From NCBI GenBank assembly GCA_016741915.1, contig JACVCS010000021.1, positions 1-49,355 of the forward strand: a stretch of 49,355 nt of DNA. The letters run 5' to 3'. The notes below the pieces were generated by a model. That model worked only from the letters and a program-made list of their open reading frames with translations. It was not told the DNA's origin and did no database searches. The DNA is from Phycisphaerales bacterium. Lineage in GTDB: Bacteria; Planctomycetota; Phycisphaerae; Phycisphaerales; UBA1924. Every line of letters begins with the position of its first letter. The first letter of the stretch is position 1. This document shows positions 33,951 to 42,878 of the stretch, in pieces. Made by a program: the position numbers and the translations under genes.

Positions 33951-34328
33951 TTAGCCCTTGACGCCCTTCTTGCCGGCGACGGTCTTGCGCTTGCCCTTGC
34001 GGGTGCGGCTGTTGGACCGGGTACGCTGGCCTCGGACGGGAAGCCCGCGGCGGTGGCGATCGCCACGGTAGCTGCGGATGTCCTTCAGGCGCTGGACGTT
34101 CTGCGAAACCTGGCGACGCAACGCACCTTCAACGAGGTAGTTCGCGTCGATGATCGCCGTGATCTTCGCGCCCGCCTGCTCGTCGAGCTGGTTGGCGCGG
34201 AGGTTCGGGTCGATCCCGGCCTCAGCGAGAATGTCGGCCGCGAACTTCGGGCCGATACCGTGGATGTACTGAAGGGCGAAGAAGATCTTCTTCTTCTCGG
34301 GGATATCGATACCAGCAATACGGGGCAC
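33951..34328 (-). CDS. rpsM: Small-subunit ribosomal protein uS13
   Basis: uS13 is a 30S head protein contacting the P-site tRNA and 50S. MPRIAGIDIPEKKKIFFALQ, IHGIGPKFAADI and the C-terminal RGLPVRGQRTRSNSRTRKG are family hallmarks. The length of 125 residues is normal. It follows rpmJ, with 174 bp between them, as in the usual infA-rpmJ-rpsM-rpsK order. Confidence 0.97.
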   Translation of the reverse strand: MPRIAGIDIPEKKKIFFALQYIHGIGPKFAADILAEAGIDPNLRANQLDEQAGAKITAIIDANYLVEGALRRQVSQNVQRLKDIRSYRGDRHRRGLPVRGQRTRSNSRTRKGKRKTVAGKKGVKG

Positions 34329-34502
34329 GCGGAATACTCCTCTGGCTCGGCGGCTCGTCAGGCTTCGGCCCTACCCGCCGGCGGGTTGGAAAAACTGTGT
34401 TGAACGGATACCCAGACCAATCAATCCGTGACTGTCACACACGCGGGGCCGATCAGAAGCACGTCTCTCCCGAGCCGTGCCACCTTGAACCCGCAACGGC
34501 GA

Positions 34503-34619
34503 TCAGCCCTGGACCTGCTTGTGCTTCGGGTCAGCCTTGCAGATCACGCGGACCTTGCCCTTGCGGCGGACGATCTGGCAATCCTTGCAGATACGACGGA
34601 CACTGGCTCGAACCTTCAC
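34503..34619 (-). CDS. rpmJ: Large-subunit ribosomal protein bL36, zinc-binding form, GTG start
   Basis: This 38-residue gene lies between infA and rpsM. It begins with GTG at 34619 and reads [19 protein letters not shown], then [19 protein letters not shown]. Zinc ligands are Cys11, Cys14, Cys27 and His33, the C+ version of bL36. Length and motif match the family, so the identification is firm despite the small size. bL36 packs against 23S rRNA in the 50S subunit. GTG as the start is confirmed by the absence of an in-frame ATG. Confidence 0.95.
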   Translation of the reverse strand: MKVRASVRRICKDCQIVRRKGKVRVICKADPKHKQVQG

Positions 34620-34921
34620 GGGAAACCTCGCTGTTGCTCAGTGAAAAAACGGCCCCAAGAACCGACCACGTCGGCTCGCAGAGCAGGGCCTCGACTTTAG
34701 GCGCGGAGCCTCCCGGCTTCCAGCACCACGCCCACCCCAATCCAACCACGCTCGATCCGAACCGGCCAAGAACACTGGTTCGGGTTGAGTTTGGATGCGC
34801 GACGCCCGGTCGCCCGGCCGTCCGTCGATCGCCTACGAAGAAGCATCCTCAAGACAAGCAAACACAACACGCCCGGACCAGTTCGGGCGTGTCGGCTGAA
34901 TGTTTGGTTGTTCGATCCGGA
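34620..34921. other. 302-bp gap between infA and rpmJ
   Basis: No gene is visible. It contains the infA terminator-like hairpin near its infA end (34867-34892). The remainder would form the rpmJ leader; I found no clear promoter. Confidence 0.5.
34867..34892 (-). terminator. Hairpin downstream of infA
   Basis: ACACGCCCG and CGGGCGTGT form a perfect 9-bp stem with an 8-base loop, 30 bp beyond the infA stop. On the minus strand a T/G-rich stretch follows, not a pure T run, so termination may be partial. Confidence 0.55.
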
Positions 34922-35140
34922 TCAGTGCCGGAAGGTGATGCGGGCCTTGGAGAGGTCGTAGGGCGACATCTCGACGGTCACGCGGTCGCCGGGGAGGATG
35001 CGGATGTAGTTCATGCGCATCTTGCCGGAGATGTACCCCAGCACGATGTGCTGGTTGGGGAGCTTCACGCGGAACATCGCGTTGGGCAGGGACTCGACCA
35101 CGGTGGCTTCCATGGTCAGCTTGTCGTCTTGCTTGGGCAT
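34922..35140 (-). CDS. infA: Translation initiation factor IF-1
   Basis: IF-1 is an OB-fold protein that binds the 30S A site during initiation. [42 protein letters not shown] and [18 protein letters not shown] are conserved throughout. The length of 72 residues is typical. It lies downstream of secY by 94 bp; adk and map, which normally separate them, are absent. Confidence 0.97.
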   Translation of the reverse strand: MPKQDDKLTMEATVVESLPNAMFRVKLPNQHIVLGYISGKMRMNYIRILPGDRVTVEMSPYDLSKARITFRH

Positions 35141-35234
35141 AAAAGGGACTTCGGACCTTTCTTTCTTCTCTCTGACTTGATCACACTCGAAACGTGCACA
35201 ATCCGTCGGGGATCGGCGGGGAACTATACGCCGG

Positions 35235-36611
35235 TCACGCCGCCCGCGGGCCGGGGATGCGTGAGCCCTTGCCGTCGGCGCCCGAAAGGAACCCTGCGTA
35301 GTTCCGCATCAGCAGGTTGGCCTCGACACGCTGCATGAAGTCGAGCACGACCGAGACGACGATCAGCAGACCCGTACCACCCAGGAACTGCGCCACGCCG
35401 GGGCTGATGTTGAACGCCTGCGCGACGACCATGGGCAGCACCGCAATGACCGAGAGGAAGGCCGCACCGACGAAGGTGATGCGTTCCATGACGCTTTCGA
35501 GGTACTCCGCCGTGCGCGGGCCGGGGCGCAGGCCCGGGATGAACGAGCCGTGCTCGCGGAGTTGCTTGGCCATGTCCTCGGGGTTGAACTGAACGGTGAT
35601 CCAAAAGTAGCTGAAGAAGTAGATTAGGATGACCTCACCGACGATGTAGATGAAGTGCCCGTAGGTGAGCTGGTCGTTGAACCAGAGCACGGTCTGACCC
35701 AGGAACGACTCGGTGTTCGAGCCGCTGGCCAGGGCGTTGAGGATCATCGAGGGGAAGATCATCAGCGAGCTGGCGAAGATCACGGGCATGACGCCCGAGT
35801 GGTTGATACGCAGGGGCAGGTACGAGCGCTGACCGCCGTAGACCTTTCGCCCGCGGGTGTGCTTGGCCTGCTGCACCGCGATGCGGCGCTGCGCGACGGT
35901 GAGCAGAACTGACGACCCGATGACCAGCACAAACAAGCCCACCAGCATGAAGATCGCGAAGAGGGTGATGCTGTTGGTGGAGTAGGCGCTGCTGAGTTCT
36001 TTGATCGCCCCGGGCATGGCCGCGAGGATGCCGGCCATGATCAGCATCGACACGCCGTTGCCGATGCCGTGCTTGTCGATCTGCTCGCCGAGCCACATCA
36101 AGAAGACCGTACTCGCAGTCAAGGCCGTGACGGCCATGATCCACCACGCCGGGCTATCAATCCACTGCGAATAAATGAGGTTCGAAGCCGCGGAAACCTT
36201 CAGCCAGCTCACCGCCTGGATGATCGCCAGCACGATCGTGGCGTAACGGGTCCATTCCATGATCTTCTGCCGGCCGGTCGGGCCCTCTTCCTGCAGCTTC
36301 TTCAGCGCGGGCCAGACGGTCATCAGGAGCTGGAAGATGATGCTCGCGGAGATGTACGGCGCCACGCCCAGACCGAAGATCGTCGAGTGCCCGAAGGCAC
36401 CGCCCGAGAGCATCGAAATCACCGCCACCGCGCTCGATGCGGCGCTCGACTCTTCCTGCATGCGGTTGTACGTCTGTGCCAACTGCTCCTGGTTCACGCC
36501 CGGCAGCGGGATCCAGTGACCCAGGCGATAGACCGCGAGCATGCCGATGGTGAAGAGGATCTTGTTCCTCAGCTCGGCGATCTTGAAAACGTTGATCAGC
36601 GCTTGCAGCAT
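35235..36611 (-). CDS. secY: Preprotein translocase subunit SecY
   Basis: SecY forms the protein-conducting channel in the inner membrane with SecE and SecG. About ten hydrophobic helices are visible. [16 protein letters not shown] near the N-terminus, [45 protein letters not shown] and the SecA-contacting loop with [20 protein letters not shown] are all recognisable. The length of 458 residues is normal. The upstream gap of 347 bp contains a strong terminator (36848-36913), so secY likely has its own promoter, unlike in the classical spc operon. Confidence 0.97.
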   Translation of the reverse strand: MLQALINVFKIAELRNKILFTIGMLAVYRLGHWIPLPGVNQEQLAQTYNRMQEESSAASSAVAVISMLSGGAFGHSTIFGLGVAPYISASIIFQLLMTVWPALKKLQEEGPTGRQKIMEWTRYATIVLAIIQAVSWLKVSAASNLIYSQWIDSPAWWIMAVTALTASTVFLMWLGEQIDKHGIGNGVSMLIMAGILAAMPGAIKELSSAYSTNSITLFAIFMLVGLFVLVIGSSVLLTVAQRRIAVQQAKHTRGRKVYGGQRSYLPLRINHSGVMPVIFASSLMIFPSMILNALASGSNTESFLGQTVLWFNDQLTYGHFIYIVGEVILIYFFSYFWITVQFNPEDMAKQLREHGSFIPGLRPGPRTAEYLESVMERITFVGAAFLSVIAVLPMVVAQAFNISPGVAQFLGGTGLLIVVSVVLDFMQRVEANLLMRNYAGFLSGADGKGSRIPGPRAA

Positions 36612-36958
36612 GAAAGCTCTTCTCGATGGTCAAACCACGGACAAACAGAACAGCCGCCCCAATCCAAGCCCGCGCGCGGACCCGGCCCCAGGGCGGAGGG
36701 AAGTCTAGGTCCGCGGCGGCGTGAAATCGCGGTCCCCCCCACTCTTGACCACGATCAACCGCCGTCTTCCGTCGAACGGACCTTCGCTTCCAAACTCGTT
36801 CCGCCACCGGGACGAACGCTCACCGCGGACCGGAAACAAAACACGTGGAAAAAGAGCCGGGGACGGGTCTTGACCTCCACATGGTTGGAGAGGCGATCAA
36901 GACCCGTCCCCGGGTATGAACGTTGAGTTTGGGCAGGGCCCGCTGTCGGAGGAGGCGA
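36612..36958. other. 347-bp gap between rplO and secY
   Basis: It holds a perfect 17-bp inverted repeat acting as terminator near rplO and about 230 bp of leader before secY with no gene. I could not identify a strong promoter in the leader. Confidence 0.6.
36848..36913 (-). terminator. Strong terminator between rplO and secY
   Basis: Arms CCGGGGACGGGTCTTGA (36857-36873) and its exact complement (36897-36913) form a 17-bp stem; the 23-base loop contains a second small stem (CCTCCA/TGGAG). On the minus strand the stem is followed by CTCTTTTTCC. It lies 45 bp beyond the rplO stop. Confidence 0.85.
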
Positions 36959-37549
36959 TTACTCGCCCGCGCCGGCCTTCGGGGCGGCGGGCTTCTTGCT
37001 GCCGCGCTTGAGCTTCTTGGTGAGGTTCTTCGGGGTCTTGTCCTCGGAGTTGCGATCAACGCCGCGGGTGAAGTCCTTGCGGGTGCCGGTCTCGTTGACC
37101 GAGCCGCCGGCGTCGACGATGAGCTTGCGGGCCGCCGCGGAGACGCGGTTGGCGGTGACCGTGAGCTTGATCTTCAGACCGGTCTTCTCGACGTCGCCGA
37201 GGATCTTCAGGTCGCGCGAATCGTCGCGGATGAGGCCGGCCTTGACCAGCGCCGCGGCGTCGACGGTGCCACCCTTGGCGAACGCGGGGTGAGCCGCGAT
37301 ATCGCGCAGGTTGACGATCCAGAAGTTCGTCTCGAAGCGGGCGTTGGAGAAGCCGTACTTGCGGATGCGGCGGAAGAGCGGCATCTGACCACCCTCGAAG
37401 GCGCGCTTGCGGGCGGTACCGGAGCGCGAACCCGCGCCCTTGTTCCCGCGACCGGAGGTCTTACCCCGGCCGCCGCCTTCGCCGCGACCGACGCGCAGAC
37501 GCTTCTTGTACCGGCCGGCGTCTTTGGTGATTTCGTGGATCATCGCCAT
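36959..37549 (-). CDS. rplO: Large-subunit ribosomal protein uL15
   Basis: uL15 is an early-assembly 50S protein. VGRGEGGGRGKTSGRGNKGAGSR is a shortened-spacing match to the family N-terminal Gly/Arg region, followed by FEGGQMPLFRRIRKYGFSN and VSAAARKLIVDAGGSV. The length of 196 residues exceeds the usual 145 because of a Lys/Ala/Pro-rich C-terminal tail (about 160-196). rpmD, usually between rpsE and rplO, is missing; the 103-bp gap to rpsE has no room for it. Confidence 0.94.
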   Translation of the reverse strand: MAMIHEITKDAGRYKKRLRVGRGEGGGRGKTSGRGNKGAGSRSGTARKRAFEGGQMPLFRRIRKYGFSNARFETNFWIVNLRDIAAHPAFAKGGTVDAAALVKAGLIRDDSRDLKILGDVEKTGLKIKLTVTANRVSAAARKLIVDAGGSVNETGTRKDFTRGVDRNSEDKTPKNLTKKLKRGSKKPAAPKAGAGE

Positions 37550-37652
37550 GGTGGCATTCCTACTTCAGGCCGGGGTCTTCACGAACACCGGCGGGTTGAT
37601 CTTCATTCGAACGGGACGGACGCAAACGCACGAGAGACGTGAGAGACGGATA

Positions 37653-38348
37653 TCAGGCGGAAGGAGCAGCGGGGGCCGCACCGGCCGCCGCGGCATCGCC
37701 GCCGCCACGCGGGCCACGACCACCGCCGCCGGGGCCGCCACGGCCGCCGCCGCGACCCTTGCGCTCGGAGCCGATGGTGTTCACCGGGCCCTTGGCCTTC
37801 TTCTCAGCCGCGGTGGGCATGAACTGCTTGCCCTTCTCGATCTTGGAGGCGATCTCGGTCTCTTCGAGCTGCTGATTGCGGAGCGAAGCGACGAGCTCGG
37901 GCGTGCGGAGCTTCTTCAGCGCCTCGAACACGGCCTGCAGGACGTTCTGGGGGTTCGTGTTGCCGTAGCACTTGGTGAGGCAGTCCTTCACGCCGCTGAG
38001 ATCGAGCACGGCGCGAACCACGGTGCCCGCGACGACGCCCGTACCGGGCGAAGCGGGGATCAGCTTCACGCGGGCGGAGCCGAACTTGCCCTCGACCTCG
38101 TGGTGGATCGTCGTGCCGATGCGCTGGATCTTGAAGATGTTGCGCTGCGCGGCCTTCTGGGACTTCTCGATGGCGTTGGGGACTTCGCCACCCTTGGCGT
38201 AGCCGAAGCCGACCTCGCCGTTGCGGTTGCCGACGACCACGAGGGAGCCGAAGCTGAAGCGACGACCGCCCTTCACCGTTGCGGAGGTGCGGTAGACGCC
38301 GATGGTCGTGGATTCAAGGCTGCTTTTCTCGTCGAGCATCTCGGGCAT
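37653..38348 (-). CDS. rpsE: Small-subunit ribosomal protein uS5 with an RGG-type tail
   Basis: uS5 controls decoding fidelity at the 30S neck. TSATVKGGRRFSFGSLVVVG, GNRNGEVGFGYAKGGEVPNAI and SPGTGVVAGTVVRAVLDLSG are the conserved domains, with SPGTGVVAG lining the mRNA channel. The length is 231 residues. The last 45 are Gly/Arg/Ala-rich with RGGG repeats, a disordered tail that could bind RNA. The upstream gap to rplR contains a period-4 GACT/GACC repeat tract. Confidence 0.95.
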   Translation of the reverse strand: MPEMLDEKSSLESTTIGVYRTSATVKGGRRFSFGSLVVVGNRNGEVGFGYAKGGEVPNAIEKSQKAAQRNIFKIQRIGTTIHHEVEGKFGSARVKLIPASPGTGVVAGTVVRAVLDLSGVKDCLTKCYGNTNPQNVLQAVFEALKKLRTPELVASLRNQQLEETEIASKIEKGKQFMPTAAEKKAKGPVNTIGSERKGRGGGRGGPGGGGRGPRGGGDAAAAGAAPAAPSA

Positions 38349-38384
38349 GGTTGATCTCGGTGCTGTCAGGTGCGTGTGTGCTTC

Positions 38385-38447
38385 GGTCAGTCGGTCGGTC
38401 GGTCGAACAATCAGTCAATCAGTTCGTCAGTCAGTCAGAGAATCAGT
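38385..38447. repeat. Period-4 short tandem repeat in the rpsE-rplR gap
   Basis: GGTC and CAGT tetranucleotides alternate over about 60 bp, including a run GGTCGGTCGGTC and a later run CAGTCAGTCAG. A shorter GGTCGGTCGGTC is at 40020-40031 in the rpsH-rpsN gap. Confidence 0.8.
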
Positions 38448-38485
38448 CCCGCGTGCCCCGCGGCTTCGGGCTGATGAAAACAGGT

Positions 38486-38848
38486 TCAGAAGACGAGGCC
38501 TTCCTTGCGGGCGGCGTCGGCGAGGGCCTTGACGCGCCCGTGGAACTTGAACCCCGCACGGTCGAAGACCACCGCGGAGACGCCCTTCTCCTTCGCACGC
38601 TTGGCCAGCAGCGAGCCGACGGCCGAGGCCGCCTTCGCGTTGCCGGTCTTCTCGAGCTTCAGCTCGCTCTCCAAGGAGCTGGCCGAGGCGAGGGTCTTGC
38701 CCGCGAGGTCGTCGATGACCTGGGCGTAGATGTGCGAGAGCGACTTGTAGACCGCCAGGCGGGGACGACCGGGCTCGCCCTCCACGCGCTTGCGGATGCC
38801 GATGTGCCGGCGGTTGCGACGCGAGACCTTGTGCTTGTTCTTGTCCAT
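38486..38848 (-). CDS. rplR: Large-subunit ribosomal protein uL18
   Basis: uL18 binds 5S r[42 protein letters not shown] and [19 protein letters not shown] are conserved. The length of 120 residues is typical. It lies between rplF and rpsE as expected. Confidence 0.96.
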   Translation of the reverse strand: MDKNKHKVSRRNRRHIGIRKRVEGEPGRPRLAVYKSLSHIYAQVIDDLAGKTLASASSLESELKLEKTGNAKAASAVGSLLAKRAKEKGVSAVVFDRAGFKFHGRVKALADAARKEGLVF

Positions 38849-38933
38849 GACAGGGAACCTTTTCTTCTTCGGCGTGCTTCACGCCGCGGATCGATACGGT
38901 GAAAACAAACGGTCGCTGCAAACGGCGGAGGCT

Positions 38934-39491
38934 TTAGGCCGAGGCGAAGGCCTTGCCGCTCTTGCGCTTGATGACCTCGGACTTGTACTTGATCCCTTTG
39001 CCGTTGTACGGCTCGGGCTTGCGATGCTGACGCATGGTGCTGGCGAACTGCCCGACCATCTGCTTGTCGGCCCCTTCGATCTTCACGAAGGACTTGTCGA
39101 CGGTGACCTTCAGCCCCTTGGGGATGGCCATCGTGATCGAGTTCGCGTAGCCCACGGTGAGCTTGAGCTTGTCGCCCTGCACAACCGCGTTCCAACCCAC
39201 ACCGACGACTTCCATCTCTTCGGAGTAGCCCTTGGTCACGCCGATGATGTTGCTGTTGATCAGCGCACGGGTGGTGCCCCAGAAGGCCCCGAGCTTGGGG
39301 TTCTCGACGAGCTTCTTCTCGTCGATGGCGCAGGCGATTTCCTTCTTCGCCTCGTCGAAGGCCACCTTGACCTCAGGGCGGAAGGAGGTGTTCAGGGTGC
39401 CGAGCGGGCCGGTGACCGAGACGGTCCGGTCCTTGATGGCGACCTTGACGTTCGCGGGGACCGAGATGGGTTTGCGTCCGATACGAGACAT
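38934..39491 (-). CDS. rplF: Large-subunit ribosomal protein uL6
   Basis: uL6 is a two-domain 50S protein near the factor-binding centre. MSRIGRKPISVPANVKVAIK, VSVTGPLGTL and QHRKPEPYNGKGIKYKSEVI are conserved. The length of 185 residues is typical. Confidence 0.97.
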   Translation of the reverse strand: MSRIGRKPISVPANVKVAIKDRTVSVTGPLGTLNTSFRPEVKVAFDEAKKEIACAIDEKKLVENPKLGAFWGTTRALINSNIIGVTKGYSEEMEVVGVGWNAVVQGDKLKLTVGYANSITMAIPKGLKVTVDKSFVKIEGADKQMVGQFASTMRQHRKPEPYNGKGIKYKSEVIKRKSGKAFASA

Positions 39492-39600
39492 GGCGTTCTT
39501 CCCGTGAAAGCTCCCCCGGGCCCGGTGTGGGTGGAGAAGCGGTGAGGCGTTTCTGCGTGACCGTTCGCGTGCGAGCGGCCGTGGTGGACAATCCGGCGAA

Positions 39601-39999
39601 TCAGTCGACGATGCAGATCAGCTCGCCGCCGACGTTTTCCTTGCGGGCCTTGCGGTCGCTCATCACACCTTTGGAGGTGGAGACGACGGCGATACCCAGG
39701 CCCTGCACGGGGCGCGGGATCTCGTCGACCTTGTTGTACACGCGGCGCCCGGGCTTGCTGGTGCGGGTGAGACGGTTCAGGACCATCTCGCCGCGCGGGC
39801 CGTAGCGCAGGGCCACGTTCAGCTTGCCCTCGCGACCGTCGGGGAGAACCTCGAAGTTCTCGATGTACCCCTCGTCCTTGAGGACCTGGGCGATGCCGCG
39901 GCAAACGCGGTTGTTGCGGCAGATCACGCTCTTGGCCCGGTTGGTCAGGGCGTTGCGGATCCGCGTGAGCATGTCCGAGATGGGGTCGTTGAAAGACAT
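39601..39999 (-). CDS. rpsH: Small-subunit ribosomal protein uS8
   Basis: uS8 binds the central domain of 16S rRNA and represses the spc operon in E. coli. NDPISDMLTRIRNALTNRAK at the start and GIAVVSTSKGVMSDRKARK at the end are conserved. The length of 132 residues is normal. The order rpsN-rpsH-rplF is retained. Confidence 0.97.
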   Translation of the reverse strand: MSFNDPISDMLTRIRNALTNRAKSVICRNNRVCRGIAQVLKDEGYIENFEVLPDGREGKLNVALRYGPRGEMVLNRLTRTSKPGRRVYNKVDEIPRPVQGLGIAVVSTSKGVMSDRKARKENVGGELICIVD

Positions 40000-40068
40000 G
40001 TGGCTTCTCGTCTGAATCAGGTCGGTCGGTCAGGTGGTCTTCGGTCTACTTCGTGCGCCGAGCGCTAC

Positions 40069-40254
40069 TTACCAGGAGGCCTTGCGCATCCCCGGGATCT
40101 TCCCCTCAAGCGCCAGCTTGCGGAGCATGATGCGGCTGATGCGGAACTTGCGGTACACCCCGTGGGCACGCCCCGTCAGTTGGCAACGCCGAACCGTGCG
40201 GGTTGAAAACTTGGGGGGACGCGAGCTCTTGGCCATCTGCGCTTTGGTCGTCAT
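40069..40254 (-). CDS. rpsN: Short-form uS14 with zinc site lost
   Basis: uS14 is a 30S head protein. The 61-residue length and C-terminus [11 protein letters not shown] match the short zinc-binding (C+) form exactly. In that form Cys occupies 24, 27, 40 and 43. Here Cys24 remains, but 27 is Thr ([11 protein letters not shown]), 40 is Ser and 43 is Met (RISRIML), so zinc binding is presumably lost without gain of the longer C- insertion. ATG 40254 or the internal ATG 40236 may be the start. Confidence 0.95.
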   Translation of the reverse strand: MTTKAQMAKSSRPPKFSTRTVRRCQLTGRAHGVYRKFRISRIMLRKLALEGKIPGMRKASW

Positions 40255-40335
40255 AGGTCTTCCTCGGTCTTCCGTCTTTCACCTTCGCCCGGTGCACGCA
40301 CCGGGGCGGGTGATGTGTTCTTCGTTCCTTCGCTC

Positions 40336-41088
40336 TTACTTGCTGCTCGTCGCGCCCGGGCGGGCGTTCTTCTTGTCCTCGGGCTTCACGAACGGCATCC
40401 CCAGCTCCGCCAGCACGAACTTGCTCAGCTCGGGCGTCGAACGCTCGAAGCAGACGTTGATGTTCATGCCGTGGGTGAAGGTCACCTCGGCCATGTTGAT
40501 CTCCGGGAACACGCCCTGCTCGGTCAGACCGAAGGCGTAGTTGCCCTGGCGGTCAAAGCCCGTGGCCTTCAAGCCGCGGAAGTCCTTGATACGCGGGCAG
40601 GCCAGGTTGATCACGCGGTCGAGGAAGTGCCACATGCGGTCGCGGCGGAGCGTCACCACCGCGCTGCTCTCGGCGCCTTCACGCAGCTTGAAGTTCGACA
40701 CGCTCTTGCGCGACAGAACCACCACCGGCTTCTGACCCGTCACACGCGTGACCGTGTCGATGACCGTCGTCTTCACGTTCGCCGGGAGCTTGTTGCTCTC
40801 CAGGTGACGGCCCATGTTCACGTTCACCACGATCTTCGTCAGCTTCGGGTGCTGCATCGGGTTCTTCAGCCCGAACTTCTCACCCAGAGCCTTCGCGACC
40901 TCGCCCTTGAAGCGGGTCTGAAGACGCGGCTCCACGCGCACGCCCGACGCCTCGTCGGCGGTCTCGCCCATAGGCGAGGCCTTGCCCTTCGGGGTCTTCG
41001 GGGGTTTCGCAGCGCCCGACGCCGCGGGTTTCTTGGCGTCCTTGTTCGCGGCGCCCTGCGTGTTCTTGCTGTCCTTCTCGCTGGCCAT
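40336..41088 (-). CDS. rplE: Large-subunit ribosomal protein uL5 with N-terminal extension
   Basis: uL5 binds 5S rRNA and contacts P-site tRNA. NPMQHPKLTKIVVNVNMG, TGQKPVVVLSRKSVSNFKLR, LDRVINLACPRIKDFRGL and GMNINVCFERSTPEL are conserved. The length of 250 residues exceeds the usual 180 by a Lys/Ala/Pro-rich N-terminal tail of about 55 residues and a short C-terminal tail. The start ATG 41088 fits the gap to rplX; an internal start is possible. Confidence 0.95.
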   Translation of the reverse strand: MASEKDSKNTQGAANKDAKKPAASGAAKPPKTPKGKASPMGETADEASGVRVEPRLQTRFKGEVAKALGEKFGLKNPMQHPKLTKIVVNVNMGRHLESNKLPANVKTTVIDTVTRVTGQKPVVVLSRKSVSNFKLREGAESSAVVTLRRDRMWHFLDRVINLACPRIKDFRGLKATGFDRQGNYAFGLTEQGVFPEINMAEVTFTHGMNINVCFERSTPELSKFVLAELGMPFVKPEDKKNARPGATSSK

Positions 41089-41144
41089 GACTGTTCTCGC
41101 TGAGGCAAGTCCGATCCACGCCTTCCGCGTGGGTCAGAGTGTGA

Positions 41145-41480
41145 TTACTTCTTCTTCCCGGCGCGGACCACCGAGAGCTCGGAACCGCCGCGAACGGCGA
41201 CGCGGGTCTTCGAGCCGTCCTTGCCCGTCTTGAAACGGACGCGGGTCGGCTTCCCGTCCACCACGGGCGAGACCTTCGAGATGTGGATCGCCGCTTCACG
41301 CTGGACCACACCGCCCTGAGGGTTGGTGCGGGTCGGACGCATGTGGCGGGTGACGAGGTTGACGCCCTCGACGACGACGCGCTGCTTATCGGGGATGACC
41401 TTCTTGATCTTCCCGACGGCGCCCTTGAAGTCGCCGCTGGTGACCATCACGGTATCGCCGCTCTTGACGTGGGCTGGCAT
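41145..41480 (-). CDS. rplX: Large-subunit ribosomal protein uL24
   Basis: uL24 initiates 50S assembly. VKSGDTVMVTSGDFKGAVGK is the KOW motif, followed by VNLVTRHMRPTRTNPQGGVV and REAAIHISKVSPV. The length of 111 residues is normal. Its start is one base from the rplN stop. Confidence 0.96.
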   Translation of the reverse strand: MPAHVKSGDTVMVTSGDFKGAVGKIKKVIPDKQRVVVEGVNLVTRHMRPTRTNPQGGVVQREAAIHISKVSPVVDGKPTRVRFKTGKDGSKTRVAVRGGSELSVVRAGKKK

Positions 41481-41481
41481 A

Positions 41482-41868
41482 TCAGACGACCTCCGGAGCG
41501 AGGGACACGATCTTCATGTAGTTCTTGTCACGCAGCTCGCGCGCCACAGGACCGAAGATGCGGGTGCCCTTGGGGTTCCCGTCGTCCTGGATCAGAACGA
41601 CGGCGTTGGAATCAAACTTCACGTACGAGCCGTCCGAACGACGCGTCGCCTTGGTCGTGCGAACCACGACCGCCTTCGACATGTCGCCCGGCTTCACGTC
41701 GGCGCCAGGCAGCGCCTTCTTGATCGAGACGAAGACGCGGTCGCCCACGCCGGCCATACGCCGGGTGAACTTCCCCGTGGCGGTCGAGCCGCCGTAGACG
41801 CGGATGACGTACGCGATCTTCGCGCCGCTGTTGTCCGCAACTTCGCACCGTGTTTCTTGTTGCAGCAT
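41482..41868 (-). CDS. rplN: Large-subunit ribosomal protein uL14
   Basis: uL14 sits at the subunit interface. [20 protein letters not shown] and [19 protein letters not shown] are conserved and the C-terminus is [23 protein letters not shown] 41868 gives 128 residues, near the usual 122. The frame upstream adds a basic segment with no homology. Confidence 0.96.
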   Translation of the reverse strand: MLQQETRCEVADNSGAKIAYVIRVYGGSTATGKFTRRMAGVGDRVFVSIKKALPGADVKPGDMSKAVVVRTTKATRRSDGSYVKFDSNAVVLIQDDGNPKGTRIFGPVARELRDKNYMKIVSLAPEVV

Positions 41869-42045
41869 GGCCTTGCACCTTCGCTGCCGATCCGTTTTCA
41901 CTTCGGATCGGCGTAAAAAACACCTTCAACTCCGGGACCGATCAATCGCTCGTCCCGCTTCCCCGCCCTCGGGGTCATTCATTCTCCGCCGGTGCCTCTC
42001 GCGGCTTGCCGCGTTCGGTCCCGACGCCGTGCGTCCCTTCGGGGC

Positions 42046-42360
42046 TTATTCCTTGCCCGGGGCCTGCACGCCTTCGAACTTCATCTGAGCGCCCTTGCGG
42101 ACGATCCGCACGAGCTCCCAGCTCTTGGTCTTGCTCAGCGGGCGGCACGCACGCACCTCCACCAGATCGCCCACGCGGCTCTCGTTCTTCTCGTCGTGAA
42201 CGTGCAGGACCGTCCGCTTGCGGATGATCTTGCCGTACTTCGGGTGGATCGACGAGTTCGGCACGACGACCTTGCGGGTCTTGCTGCGCTTGTCGCTCTC
42301 GACGAGACCGACGCGCGTCGCCTGGATCGTCTTGTTCTCTGTGGTGCTGGTGGTCGCCAT
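42046..42360 (-). CDS. rpsQ: Small-subunit ribosomal protein uS17
   Basis: uS17 is an early 30S assembly protein with an OB fold. [38 protein letters not shown] and [19 protein letters not shown] are conserved. The length of 104 residues is slightly above normal due to short tails. Confidence 0.95.
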   Translation of the reverse strand: MATTSTTENKTIQATRVGLVESDKRSKTRKVVVPNSSIHPKYGKIIRKRTVLHVHDEKNESRVGDLVEVRACRPLSKTKSWELVRIVRKGAQMKFEGVQAPGKE

Positions 42361-42479
42361 CGTGTTCTGCCTTTATGCCCGTTTCACACTTCGTTGAACC
42401 GGGCCTGATCTTTCCTGCTCGCTACCGAAACGCTTTCTTCTTGCTTCCGTCCGACTCAGACCTTTTCAGGCCTTCGTCT

Positions 42480-42779
42480 TCAGGCCTTCGCCGCGGCCTT
42501 CTTCGCCGGGGCCTTCTTCGCAGCCGGCTTCTTCGCGGCCGGGGCCTTCTTCGTCTTCGCCGCACCTGCCGACGCGGCCGCGGGCTTCTGCCCCTTCGCA
42601 CGCGCCGAACGCTCGGTCAGCAGACGGGCGATGTCCTTGCGGACCTTGCGGAACTGAGACAGGTCCTCGACCTTCTCCGTCGTCGCCTGGTTGCGGAGCG
42701 TGAACAGCTTCTCGCGAAGGCGAACCGTTTCGGCCTTCAACTCTTCAACACTCAGCTTCTTCACTTCAGCGCCCGTCAT
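42480..42779 (-). CDS. rpmC: Large-subunit ribosomal protein uL29 with Lys/Ala-rich tail
   Basis: uL29 lies near the peptide exit and docks trigger factor. The core LSVEELKAETVRLREKLFTL, LRNQATTEKVEDLSQFRKVR and KDIARLLTER is typical. A C-terminal tail from about residue 62 repeats Ala-Lys-Lys-Ala/Pro units, resembling histone-H1-like tails, and lengthens the protein to 99 residues against about 65 usual. Confidence 0.94.
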   Translation of the reverse strand: MTGAEVKKLSVEELKAETVRLREKLFTLRNQATTEKVEDLSQFRKVRKDIARLLTERSARAKGQKPAAASAGAAKTKKAPAAKKPAAKKAPAKKAAAKA

Positions 42780-42878
42780 GGTTGAACCCTTCCAAATCGA
42801 TCGGCCTTATCCGTCCTCACCGGTTCCCCGGTGCTTTTCTCTTCAACACCAACCCACCCACGCACACTCGTCCGACGA

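Noticed and set aside
37550-37652. Possible rpmD (uL30) between rpsE and rplO
   Set aside because: The 103-bp gap is too short for the 55-60 residues needed and shows no uL30 motif.
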